Source of the DNA: Hirudo medicinalis
Taxonomy: Eukaryota; Annelida; Clitellata; Hirudinida; Hirudinidae
DNA: 64,000 nt
Direction of reading: 5' to 3'
NCBI GenBank assembly: GCA_011800805.1
Contig: MPNW01000075.1
Coordinates: 150,275-214,274 of the forward strand
The position numbers were made by a program, and so were the translations under genes. Below the pieces are notes generated by a model. It was not told the DNA's origin and made no database searches. It was given only the letters and a program-made list of their open reading frames with translations. Positions 23,650 through 34,108 of the stretch are shown here, one piece after another. Each line of letters opens with the position of its first letter. Within the stretch, counting starts at the first letter, position 1.

Positions 23650-26600
23650 CTAATCCGAGTCGCTGTCTTCGTTTCGTCTGCTCGTCATGACGCTCGAAGT
23701 CTTGAAACAGGAATTGTCGGGCAAGAGGCCATGCCTGAAGAAAATCCCTAATGTTATGTTTCGGCTAATCGAGAAAATAACAGTCTAAGTTCTAATTTAA
23801 AATGATATTTTCATAAAATTTATTTTCACTAAATTAAGATTTATTTTAAACTAAACCATTTAAATCAGGAAATCAGTGTGTCAATGAAAAATAATTACAG
23901 AGACAACAAAACAGAAAAAAGTCTCAGGAATCAACTAACTCGATCAAGAAGCTCTCAACGTCGTTGGCATAAAACTCATCCCCGAACTCGTCCGACAGTC
24001 TGACGAAGTTGCCGATCAACTCCCCCTTCTTGTAAATAAGGAGGGCAGGCACCCCACTGACCGACTGTGGTGCAAATCAATGCTTCAATTGTTATTATTC
24101 AAGTCTTAAACACAAATAATGAGAAATTGAACATTAAAAATTATATCTTTTAAGAAGGATGAGACAAACCAAATAAACAAGTTAATTAACATGTTTAACA
24201 CCACGAAAGACACCAATTGATAAGCTATATTTAAAAACAAATTTGATATCAACAGGTAAATTGAATGGTTCAAACATTCCATCCCAAGTGAGCTTTATAA
24301 CAATGTATTCTCAGAGCAAGCACACTTGATGAAACTGATTGAGATGAATCAAGGTTAAAGTACTTTAAGTTTTTTGTGGCTCTGACTTTCAAGATGTCGA
24401 GTTTCAAGACATCCTAACTCAAGTGTTCACTTGAGTTCAATAAGGCAAAAGAATGGATGCAAAATAGTAACATTTTTAATATGGTTATGCATGTAAACAG
24501 TCAAATGTCATAAAAGCAACCAATTTGCATTTCATTGGATACTCCCAAGAATTAAGGAATTGAATTAAAAATTGCTTCCAACGCTGAGAATGTTTGTAAA
24601 TTAACAATTATTATTATTATTATTATTATTGTTGTTATTATTATTATCATTATTGTTGTTGTTGTTTATCATCATCATCATCGTCATTATTATTATTATG
24701 AAATTTTCGTATTATTCCTCTCAGCTTTCCAGCTGATGAAGGATGAATCACCAGTACTCTTAGTAATTCATCCAAACACTTTCTGTAAAATGTGTCAATG
24801 TGGGCAGTGTCCAACAAGGAGATTTTTTGAATCTCTGAAACCTTAGGACGTCCTGGTATCAACTCCACTCCTTTCGTGAAGTCTTTTCTTAATGTTCCGA
24901 GTGCTCCTACGACCACTGGGAAGACCTTTGTTTTCACATTCCACATCCGGTGAATTTCTCCAAATCCTTGTACTTGCTAATTTTTTCAGCTTCTTTAAGC
25001 AGGATGTTCTTATCATCAGGGACGGAAACGTCCATTTGGCATACAAGTCTTGGATTTCTGGTCATGTATGACAAAGTCAAGTCTGTTGGCTAAGATTTTT
25101 CTGTCTGTGATTATTGAGTAGTCCCACAAGATGGTATTCTCATTTATATTTACCACACTTCGGGGTATGTGTTCATACCATTTGTTGGGAACTTCACAAC
25201 CAAGCACACTAACCAATGAACATAGCTGGCCACCTTATGTTGGTGTAAATATTCAGTTGATGCAACCTGCTGTTATGTGGCTTATGGTTTCAAGGCCTCA
25301 CCACAAACTCTGCAATTACCATCGATCTGCTTCTTTAAGATCTTATAATGATTCCTTCCTTATGCTGTCCTTTAGCATCACTTTTCTGGTATTCAAGGTG
25401 TTGACAAAAGCAAATATTTATTCTTTATTGCCCTTGCTTCCTTCAGGAGAGAATATTTTGCCTTCCCAACCTCATGATTTTTTACAAGCCTACAAAACCT
25501 GTCTTTGCCCTGCCAATATAATCACTCAAACTGACCATGGAGCAGCAGTAAGCAGGTCCCCTACCTCCGTTGCACCTCTTAATATTATATAATAATATAT
25601 ATATAATATAATATATTAATAATTATAGCTGACTAACATCTCCATTAAGATGACAAAGCCCGTGCATTGTAAGAAGCTTCTGAGTTTTACAATCCATTTT
25701 CTCAATTTCAGACTTCCTCCACTCAAGTATACCAAAGCTATATGTGGGCACTGGAACTGCCAAAGCATTTATCACGATTATATGATTTTAGAATTCAATT
25801 CTGATCTGAGAATGAGACGCAATCTGCAATAATATTCCTTAGCTATTTTATCCTTCATCGCAGATTGTTGAATGCCATCTTCTCATCAATACCGAGGTAT
25901 TTGTACGTCTTCATCAAGGCTTTGAATTGAAGTCTTATCGTCAATTGGCATGTTTTGGCTTTTGATTTGTTTGTCACCCTTCAATATAGCAATGGAACAT
26001 TCGTCTAAGCCAAACTCCATGCTGATATCATCAGTGAAGGTTTTTACTATGGATAATGCTTTACTGAGATAGGCCTCAGTTCTGGTAAATGTTTTTAAGT
26101 CGTCCATGTAAAATAAATGTGACATTTGTTGATTTGATTCTATTTTAAATCCTTTGTTTAATCTGTTGAGCATGTTAGAGAGGGATATTAAAGCTAAACA
26201 AAAAAGGAGGGCAAGAGAGAGTCACCTTGGAAGATACCTCTCTTAATGCTATCGAGCAATTAGGAACACATTGCTCAAACCGTCATCATCTCATGAATTC
26301 TCACAACAAGCATGACAACTTACAAAGCTGATACTCAGGTGAACTTCTGCCGCTTCTATCCTGCAGAACTTCACGGTCGGATACTCGTCTGACAGGATCT
26401 CCAAGCTTTTGTTCATCGAATTGCATGCAATTAAACCCTTGAAGAAATTTTTAATTACAATTTGTTTTACTTAAAGATTAACTGAAAATTAATGTCCTAA
26501 TTTGGAAATAATGTTTAAGCTAGATCTTATAAAATAATGGATTTGTCAATCGAAGAAAATTCATTTGAAAAGTTCTAATTTCAGTTGGCTGGCTAATTAA

Positions 26601-27736
26601 TATATCATTAAATTATAAAATATATATATATTTAATTTCACAGCCCTGCAAAATTGACAGTTACCACACAAAATAATTAGCTCCAAAACATTTAAGCATG
26701 AGGATGAAAGTATGTAAAAATGCCATTGCATTAGTCACCTTTTTATAAATATGTACAATCACAGTGGCTGCTGGATTTTCTTTATCAATGGCATCCAAGA
26801 AAGTTGATCTTGACAGCTCAACCACATGGCCAAACTTAGGGCTATAATTTTTTTTAAAGTTATTTCCATAACCAATTAATCTTTTGGAAAATTAGATTTC
26901 CAATCTCGACATTCGTTCAAAAAAAAATTATTTAAAACAAAAATGTGTGTCATTAATACATTGTGTTATAAAATAATGCATTATTTCAAACACCCTCAAA
27001 ACATTATTTTAAGGATTATATTTTCAAGGAATTCCTTTAAAAATGTCTTTAAAATAAGGAGAACAGAGAAATTACTATCAATTTAGTAAATTAATTAAAA
27101 AGGTTTATTCTCACACATTGGAAGTTGCATTCCTAAGAGATTCAATTCTGTTTGCCCTATATTCTTTCATGAATTCATCATCAAATTCATCTAGAATTTC
27201 TTCAATTTCTTCAAGATAAGCTTGATCCTTTGATTTCTCCTTCTCATCCTCTAACTAATTTTATAGTAACATATGTTTCCAAGTTCAAGATTCTAAACAA
27301 ATTTCAATTGTCTAATAACAATAAGAAAACAATCTTACATGTGTACGACATGTGAGTGACAATTTTTTTGCAAGGTTAAGTCTTTCCTTTTCCGTTTCTT
27401 CGCGCTTTTCTGATTCAAGCTGCTTGTATCTTCTCCAATCCTCAATCACGCCTTTTGGACCTGTCTGAAAGGGGCAGAATTGTGCAAATTGTAGTACATG
27501 AATGAGTTTTCACTAGATCTCAAAGATCCAATGTTATAAGTGAGAAGGCTAACATTTAGGGAATGTCCTGAATAATCCGTGATTTCCGATGCTTGGACCG
27601 TAGGAATCTTTTCGGTTTTTGTTTTTTCGGATTCATCAAAATTTTCTTCACACGAATCATACCGTTCATCTTCGCTACTGCTGCAGTAATAATCTGTTTT
27701 TTCTCCCAAAATTCTGTCGTCGAAACTCAGTGCCAT
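23650..27736 (-). CDS. PDCL: Phosducin-like protein (PhLP1/PDCL)
   Basis: Seven exons: 27554-27736, 27339-27464, 27115-27254, 26739-26841, 26324-26437, 23940-24064 and 23650-23734. The total is 876 nt, or 291 residues (human about 301). PhLP1 is a cytosolic co-chaperone that works with the CCT chaperonin in folding and assembling G-protein beta-gamma dimers. The N-terminus has [19 protein letters not shown]. The junction [20 protein letters not shown] is the classic phosducin motif. The thioredoxin-fold region follows ([34 protein letters not shown]). The tail ends EDSDSD with an acidic phosphorylatable look. The ATG at 27736 matches the family start ([13 protein letters not shown]). The 2.3 kb intron 5 holds a LINE. 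Head to head with Apollo, 256 bp apart. Confidence 0.93.
24602..26260 (-). mobile_element. Degraded non-LTR retrotransposon with RLE-type C-terminus, in PDCL intron 5
   Basis: From 26260 downward, frames encode RT pieces: IFQGDSLSPLLF near 26200, [10 protein letters not shown] (the RT catalytic motif) at about 26100, and a FGLDEC motif. Further down are [32 protein letters not shown] and [13 protein letters not shown] (24650-25216), typical of the C-terminal region of site-specific R2/R4-like LINEs with a restriction-like endonuclease. At least one frameshift occurs near 25040. The element ends in an AAT/AAC microsatellite (24602-24700, read on the minus strand), as expected for a LINE 3' tail. 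Dead copy. Confidence 0.75.
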
Positions 27737-27992
27737 GATTTCAAGACAGAAAGTAAGAATGCAAGAACCGAGATGGTTATTGTTGCCGATCAAATATTAA
27801 TGGAAATAAGGAAAATGTCGCTCGAACTTAGAAAGTTACTTTAAAAGAAACATTAATTAATTACTAAATATTTAAGCCATAAGAGCAGCAGATGTTTTAT
27901 TGTTCAATTTATAATGCATTTGTTTGTGTTTTTGATCTGAGCGTTTCTTGGATTTGAATAGTTTTGGAGGTTTTATTGAGGAAAATCTAGAA
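27737..27992. promoter_or_regulatory. Shared head-to-head 5' region of PDCL and Apollo
   Basis: Only 256 bp separate the two start codons on opposite strands, so core promoters and both 5' UTRs must lie here. I see no clear TATA box. Confidence 0.5.
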
Positions 27993-29397
27993 ATGAACGG
28001 GTATTTGATGATAAATCCGCCAATAGCTATTGATTTTTGGAATTTAAGACTTTGTTCCAATGTTCAACATTTCTTCCTAACTCATATCCATTGTGACCAC
28101 ATTCGAGGCTTAAATTCTTGCTGGACTAAACCGATATATTGCAGTGCAATGACCAAAAACTTGTTGATAAATAAATTAAAGGTTATTTTGTTTCACATTA
28201 TCTGATACATAATTACAATCATGAAAATTGATATTTTTGTTTTATTAACAATTAGTTCATTATTATTCAATATAATAGATTAATGAGGAATGGGTTCATG
28301 GTCTTGATCTCAGTGTTCAAAAAGACTTTATACTTGATCCAAAGACCAAAGAGACTATGACGGTAACTTTAGTGGATGCTAACCATTGCCCAGGTTCTGT
28401 GATGTTTCACTTTGAAGGAAGCTTTGGCCAAATCCTCTACACAGGTGACTTTAAGTACTCACATGACTTATACAGAAATCTTACTCTTGCTGTGCCACAC
28501 CTTGACATCAATCATCTATACTTTGACAACACAAACTGGAATAGAGGTAATTTGCCATCTAGGGAAGAAGCCATCAACAGAATCTTTAAGATCATAGAAA
28601 ATCATCCAGGCCATAAGATCCTTATCGGCCTGTATCATGTTGGCAAAGAATACCTTTTGGAATCCATTACCAATGAACTGGACACACCTATCTTTGTTTC
28701 TCGAAAGCGTTACAGAGTGCTGGAAATCGTGGGGTTCAAAGGTCAAGTTGTGACAGAAAACGATTCTGACATTTGTGCAGTCGACAGATGGGCCATTAAG
28801 AAGGAATTAGAGTTATCAGTCAAAAAGCATCCTTCAATTGCCATCATCCCATCAGCCTATGTACAAAAAGCTGAATCTGGAAGTCCAAATGTTTTTGCAG
28901 TGCCTTTATCTGACCATAGTTCACATGATGAGCTGTGTGACTTCATAAATATCATCAAGCCAAAGTGCATTACTGGCATAACGAGATATTCTGATAGATT
29001 AGATTCAAAATTGAATGTGTCAAAACATAAAAAAAATATTTCAGCAAGTCTGAAGCCATTCCAAGGTCAAAAGAGGCTACTCAGTAAACACAAGATCCCA
29101 AACAGCACAATTGATTATGATGAGGACTGCAACAGAAGAAAAGAAGAATGCCAACAAAAATCATGTCCTTGGAAGAAAATGAAATTAAGGAAATCTGGAA
29201 CCAAGATAAAGAGGATTTCTTGCTCTCAGTGTCAGAAAAGATTCCTAGCAGAGGAATTAAAATACAATCGAAATAAAGACCAAATGTATAACCCTGGTTT
29301 GTGCAGTGGGTGTGATGTTGCACTCTCTCAGAAACTGGAGACTTCTAAAATGGACAAAAATCAAAGAAATGGTACCTACCAAACACAAACATCTTAA
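27993..29397 (+). CDS. DCLRE1B: 5' exonuclease Apollo (SNM1B)
   Basis: Two exons, 27993-28181 and 28279-29397, encode 435 residues (human about 532). Apollo is a metallo-beta-lactamase/beta-CASP 5' exonuclease that processes telomere ends and interstrand cross-links. The start MNGYLMINPPIAIDFW matches the family N-terminus, though the frame is open 45 nt further upstream. Metal ligands fall at the family positions: HIHCDH (H31, H33, D35, H36), NHCPG (H99) and TGD (D120), with SDHSS near residue 275. Motif 2 has Cys where many members have Ser. DNTN and IGLYHVGKE are also kept. The C-terminal 130 residues are lysine-rich and differ from vertebrates. They contain two CXXC pairs (CSQC and CSGC, about 35 residues apart), a possible zinc site. 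I cannot find the vertebrate TRF2-binding motif. Head to head with PDCL, convergent with TTF1. Confidence 0.94.
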
Positions 29398-29862
29398 TGA
29401 TCCTGATAACTGGTCATTTTCTCAAGTGATTCTTCCAAAAGCTTAGATGTTTCCAAATGATAGGACATCTAATATTTATTAATGTGGCTATCAGAAGGGT
29501 CTTTACTCTCACATGTATAACAAATAAACTGAAGTTTGATAATATGCAATGATGCCAACAGCAAACCTAACTGTTACAAATGCTTTTAGATAGAAACTCT
29601 TAGTGAGTCATTAGAAATTCGAGAACATCTTGGATGATACACCTCTGAGGGTCCAAAACATCAACAATTCTACATATTTATATTTAAGAATTTTAACCCC
29701 CAAATTAATATTAATCTATGTTCATAAAATTCAACAAAACATTTATTAATGCATCTGCAACAGTTCTCAATAAGTCTTTGATAAATTATTTATGAATTAA
29801 TTTCACAAATTCTTAAGGCACGTTAGCAATTTTCTTAAAGAGTTTTAATCATGCCGATTTAA
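29398..29862. other. Convergent 3' region of Apollo and TTF1
   Basis: A 465 bp interval that holds the 3' UTRs of both genes. An AATAAA-like signal occurs at about 29521-29527 (caaataaac) on the plus strand. No other gene is seen. Confidence 0.45.
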
Positions 29863-32800
29863 TCAAAAATCATCCAATGTGGATAATGGAGTGTTGAACA
29901 ATTTCCTCTTTTTCCGTTTCGGTTCATTTCTTGGCGTTTCCTCTTGCGAAATGTTTTCACTTTGAGACTGTGGACTGTCATTAAGTGACCTCTTCTTTTT
30001 GCTGCCCTTTGGTGATTTGAATTCTTTTCTGGTTTCTGCATTTGACTCAGCAGATCTGTCGAGAATTTCTGTAAAATCGGACTCCTTCCCATCTGTATTC
30101 ATGTCTTTCTTTTTTTCTTTGTTGATGGATGTTTCTGTCTCTGAAGTTTGAGTGAGTTCTTCTGACAACCTCTTTCTCTTTTTAGGTGTTCTTGCTTCAG
30201 GACTTGTGGAAGACTGTTCTTCAATGGATTTTGAGATCTCTTCAACTTTTTCAATATCTGTTTGGTCGCGATTGGGAGAAATTTCTATATTCTTCTTTTT
30301 CTTCTGTTTTTTGTTTCCATCAGATGAGACATCTATTTCACAGCTAGAATGTTTTTCAGGGTTTATTTGTGTCTCTTCACCTTCCACTGTATCAGAGTTT
30401 GCAAATAATTGTCTCTTCTTTTTCTTATGTTTTCTTTGTTTGACAGGAGTTCCATCTGGAGAAATGTCTCCACATTGGAATGCATTAGAATCATTTAAAG
30501 ATTCATTAATTTCAGAAGTTTCTCTGATGTCAGAGCTTGCAGACATTCGCCTTTTCCGTTTCTTCTTATCTTTTGCACTCAAGTCGGGCGTGGACACTTG
30601 GGAAACATCTTGACTCTGCAGTGCTGTCGAGTCATTTAATGACATTTCATTACTTGTGGATGCTCCTGGGCTCGCTTCAACCTCTTTCATAGCAAAGCTT
30701 TCTTCAGCTAGCTCTGACACTGTACTTCTATTGTAATCCATATCATCATCGTCGTCGTCATCACTTTCATCACCAATCACTAAGTCAGTGCTCAGAATTT
30801 TAATAACACCATCTAGATTTTCTGTCAAAATATAAATGAGACATGGATTAGTCCAAGATGCCAGAAGGCTATTAGCTATGCCTATTTTAATGTAAATAAT
30901 AAGTGTGTTTATATAACAATACAAGCTTAAGCACCAGCAACACTTGGATCATTTATAAAGCACCATCTCCCCAGAAACATTTTGTGATGGTGCAAGCTGG
31001 GTTTCGAACATGACACGTAACGACTGTTGCTATTAACATCGTTCGCTAGAACACGACCCTCCGAGCTAACTTGCATGCCAGAGAATGCTTCTGAGACTTT
31101 ACAATATAACATGTCGAACCTTTCAATGTCTTGTAATGATAGTCTGGAACTGCTTTCTTCATTTTATACCATTTGATCTGCAGGAATTGAGGGCATCGAA
31201 CCCTGGAATGAATGAAAGTGGATGTATTAATCTCAGATTTCATGAATCATACATGCAATATAATGGCTGAATATTTTCGTTTAAAAACGTTTTGTTGAAA
31301 TAAGCTCACCATTTAGAGTCAATTGCTTTATCAGTTATATGTTTACTTTGTCACTAAATATTTTAATATTAAAAACTGCTAAACTAACACTAAATATAGA
31401 TTTAGTGACAAAGTTTTTTCGTACTTAAAACAGTGCAAGCATACAACTGAAAAAGCAATCTCCTCTAAATGGGAGCTTATTTTTACAAAACTTGTTTGAA
31501 TTATATATGTAAATAATCAAAAGCAAATAATAACATGTAAGCTTTCACATGAGTACAAATAATTAGTAATGTTGGAGAACAATTAACAAGAATTTATTGC
31601 AGGGAATACCAACCAAGTGAAGTTTCTATGGATAAGCATCCAATCTATATCACACTCTTCTGTGACTTTTGTGGCTCTAATTCTACAAACAAAATATTTT
31701 GACTTGTATCTATATCTATATATATCAGCTTGAATTTGGTTGTAATTCATTCATAACATTACTATTATTATTGCTTTTTCTGATAACTTTGTAATCACAT
31801 ATTTAAGTTGTACTTTTGAATAATTCCAAGAAAATGAAGATATTTACTCTTCCACAAGTTTCAGCTGGTCAATCTTATTAAACTTCCTCTTTTTTAACTT
31901 AGAATCAGTTTCACCATTTTGCTCATGCACTAGCCTTCAGAAGAAACAACATTATTTCATCATTTCAGATTAACAGGAAGTCTAAAATTGTTAAGAGGCC
32001 AACCGACCATCTCTCTCGGCACTGTTTGGCATTCCTCGTGGGTATGTGCCTGGAGATATTTTTCCACGGCAGCTTGAAATATCTGCTCTCATTGTCTGAC
32101 TTCGTAGTTTCACTTTCCCTCGAACTCAGGAATTTGGTAACTGCTTCCTTAAGTTGTTCATCCTCTATCTTCGACCAACGGCCTTTAACTGTCAACAGTC
32201 AGTATGTCTTGCATGATTAAAAGCCTCCTATTTGGTTATCCAACCAGTTGTTAAATCTCACATTACAACAACTAAACTGACCAACTTCTTTCTTGAGAGC
32301 ATGAGCCTTCTTGAAGGTAGAATGACCACTTCTGCCCATTACTCGTCCAATTTCCTCCCATTTTTTTCCAAGTTTGACTTCCAGGGTTTGTAACTTGCTT
32401 TCTTCCTCGGGTGTAAACCTGACCATAATGTTGCAATCAGTTAATTTTTATTAAATAAATGGTTAGTCTGTCAATGCTGAAAAATGTAAAAGTTATACAG
32501 AAACTATTAACACTTATTATTGTTAAGAGCAAGGAAGTTGAATGCTGCCTTGTTATAATTATTCAAAACATGAGACCCTTGTCTTTAAAAATGTTTTTCA
32601 AATAAGTAGTTGAGTTCAACAGAACAACAGTAAATGTAATTGGTGCTCACTACTCCCAATCTCTTATGCAAACAAATTATCTTATTGTAATTAACAAAAA
32701 CAAATATCCAAATTTATCCATATGGTTCACAATCACTTTTTCTCATCAAAAATATTTTACATTGAAAGTCACATAACTCACTTTCCAGTCTTCTCTACAA

Positions 32801-33558
32801 TGTTGAACATTTTTCTAGCTCTCAAGTAGACAGCATAAGGAGATCTGTTGATCTTATGACCTTTAAAATTAAACAAAAGTATAGGAAAATGTTCTTGCAA
32901 TCTGATTTTCACAAAAATTGTGGCAGGGCTAACCTAGGCGTACATGAAAGTTATTATCCGTGATAAATTCCTTGACATAATCCTTCATATCTGGGCATAC
33001 ATTTGTCCTCAGGAGTATTTCTGGCTCGTTTAGGGTGCAATTCTTTAATAATAAGTTTAGATTAAAAATTCAAATATGATTACTCAAAATAATAACTTTA
33101 TTTTAATATGACTCATTATCAACTAAACAAACATTATCCCACATAATGTAAGCTTAGAGTATGTAATTGCAGCTATTGATGTTGACACAATTAAGTATAA
33201 CAATGCAAAAAAATACCTTGATTAATGCTTCCCAATTTTTCGACAACTGAAGATTTTCTGTACGTGAGAACTGACCAGTATTAAATTTTCTTCCTAAAAA
33301 TAGAGGTTCATGGTTCAACATTGTTTGTAATAGTTTTATTCTTATTCCTCACGTGTTATTCTGGAAACAAACAACTTCGTAAACAGAGGCACAAACAAAT
33401 TGCTTACCTTCTAGTCTTAAATCATCTTCAACTCTTTTCCAGTACTTATAGTCAATTGTATTGGCGCGTCGAAATTCTGGAAGTCGCTTGGACTTTGATT
33501 GCGACGAAGTTTCTGTGTCTTCCAGATCTGAATCGAGTTCTTCTTTAAACGGGGCCAT
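29863..33558 (-). CDS. TTF1: Transcription termination factor 1-like, Myb-domain protein
   Basis: Ten exons: 33408-33558, 33217-33293, 32934-33042, 32782-32860, 32282-32418, 32008-32188, 31848-31934, 31614-31682, 31120-31202 and 29863-30821. They give 1704 nt, or 567 residues. TTF1 is a nucleolar Myb-family protein that binds rDNA terminators to stop RNA polymerase I and remodel rDNA chromatin. TTF1 features in order are GQFSRTENLQLSKN, then VRLGHKINR...YLRARKMFN, then Myb repeats (GKFTPEEE...W..IG..MGRS; GRWSKIEDEQL...LPW..I...TRNAKQCRERW). A third half-repeat follows (DIDWMLI...FLQIKWYKMKK). After residue about 250 comes an acidic [10 protein letters not shown] stretch and a long tail with seven lysine/arginine clusters. 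The vertebrate protein carries its basic repeats at the N-terminus instead. DMTF1 is the main alternative, but the block before the Myb repeats favours TTF1. Confidence 0.88.
30935..31080 (-). repeat. tRNA-derived SINE copy in TTF1 intron 9
   Basis: Read on the minus strand it has an A-box region (AAGTTAGCTCGGAGGGTCG) and a B box (GTTCGAAACCCAGCTTGCA). The rest of the family body follows, and it is very similar to the copy at 50731-50997. Confidence 0.85.
31285..31500. repeat. Foldback (inverted-repeat) element in TTF1 intron 8
   Basis: The arm at about 31290-31360 (ataagctcaccatttagag ... ctttgtcactaaatatt) is an imperfect inverted copy of the arm at about 31400-31495 (tttagtgacaaagtttttt ... 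ctaaatgggagcttattttt), with about 40 bp between them. One arm recurs at 45001-45110 in COG1. No coding content, so MITE-like. Confidence 0.7.
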
Positions 33559-34108
33559 TGTTTACCTGCTTAACTGGTCGGCATTGAAATTAAATTGAGG
33601 ACCGATGAGTTACCCGAACTTAAAAATTTGTTATTTAATTATAAAATATACTATTGTAGAGATATATAAAGCCAATGATTGTTCACTTACACTTACATGC
33701 AACCCGTACGAGACGGAGCGATAATTGAAATAACAATATATTTTCGTAGACAGTTATTATTCAATTTTATTTTAAACAAATTAAACATTTAAAAATAGTT
33801 AATCCGAAACTTGTAAATAATGTATAAAAAAACGTCATTATCATGTTAATTTGTGACATATCTACGTGTGCTGATATCTTTTTTGTACATACGGCAATCA
33901 TTATTTAGCCGCGTCGGTGTGATGTAACTGGTGATTTGCCGTGAAAAAAGTTGCGAGGCTAAATGTTGGTGTACGTGTTATGCTTTTCTAGGGGTATTTA
34001 CGTGCTTTGATAATCTTGTGGGAGTTACCTGCGAGTATTTATTGGCTAGAGAATATATTTTTGAAATTATTTCCAGTCCAAAAAACTACGGCATCTTGAG
34101 ATTCGAAG
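33559..34108. promoter_or_regulatory. Shared head-to-head 5' region of TTF1 and COG1
   Basis: 550 bp lie between the divergent start codons. The interval must hold both promoters and 5' UTRs. No strong TATA element is obvious. Confidence 0.45.

Noticed and set aside
25131..25592. Plus-strand frame of 153 codons
   Set aside because: Antisense to the RLE-type LINE remnant, with no motif of its own.
30152..30613. Plus-strand frame of 153 codons
   Set aside because: Antisense to the lysine/serine-rich exon 10 of TTF1. Its composition (Ser, Phe, Leu) is the expected shadow.
29863..33558. DMTF1 (cyclin D-binding Myb-like) identity for the Myb gene
   Set aside because: The Myb repeats fit both families, but the GQFS...EN.QL.KN block and the R.LG..I.R...Y.RA+KMF block before them match TTF1 better.
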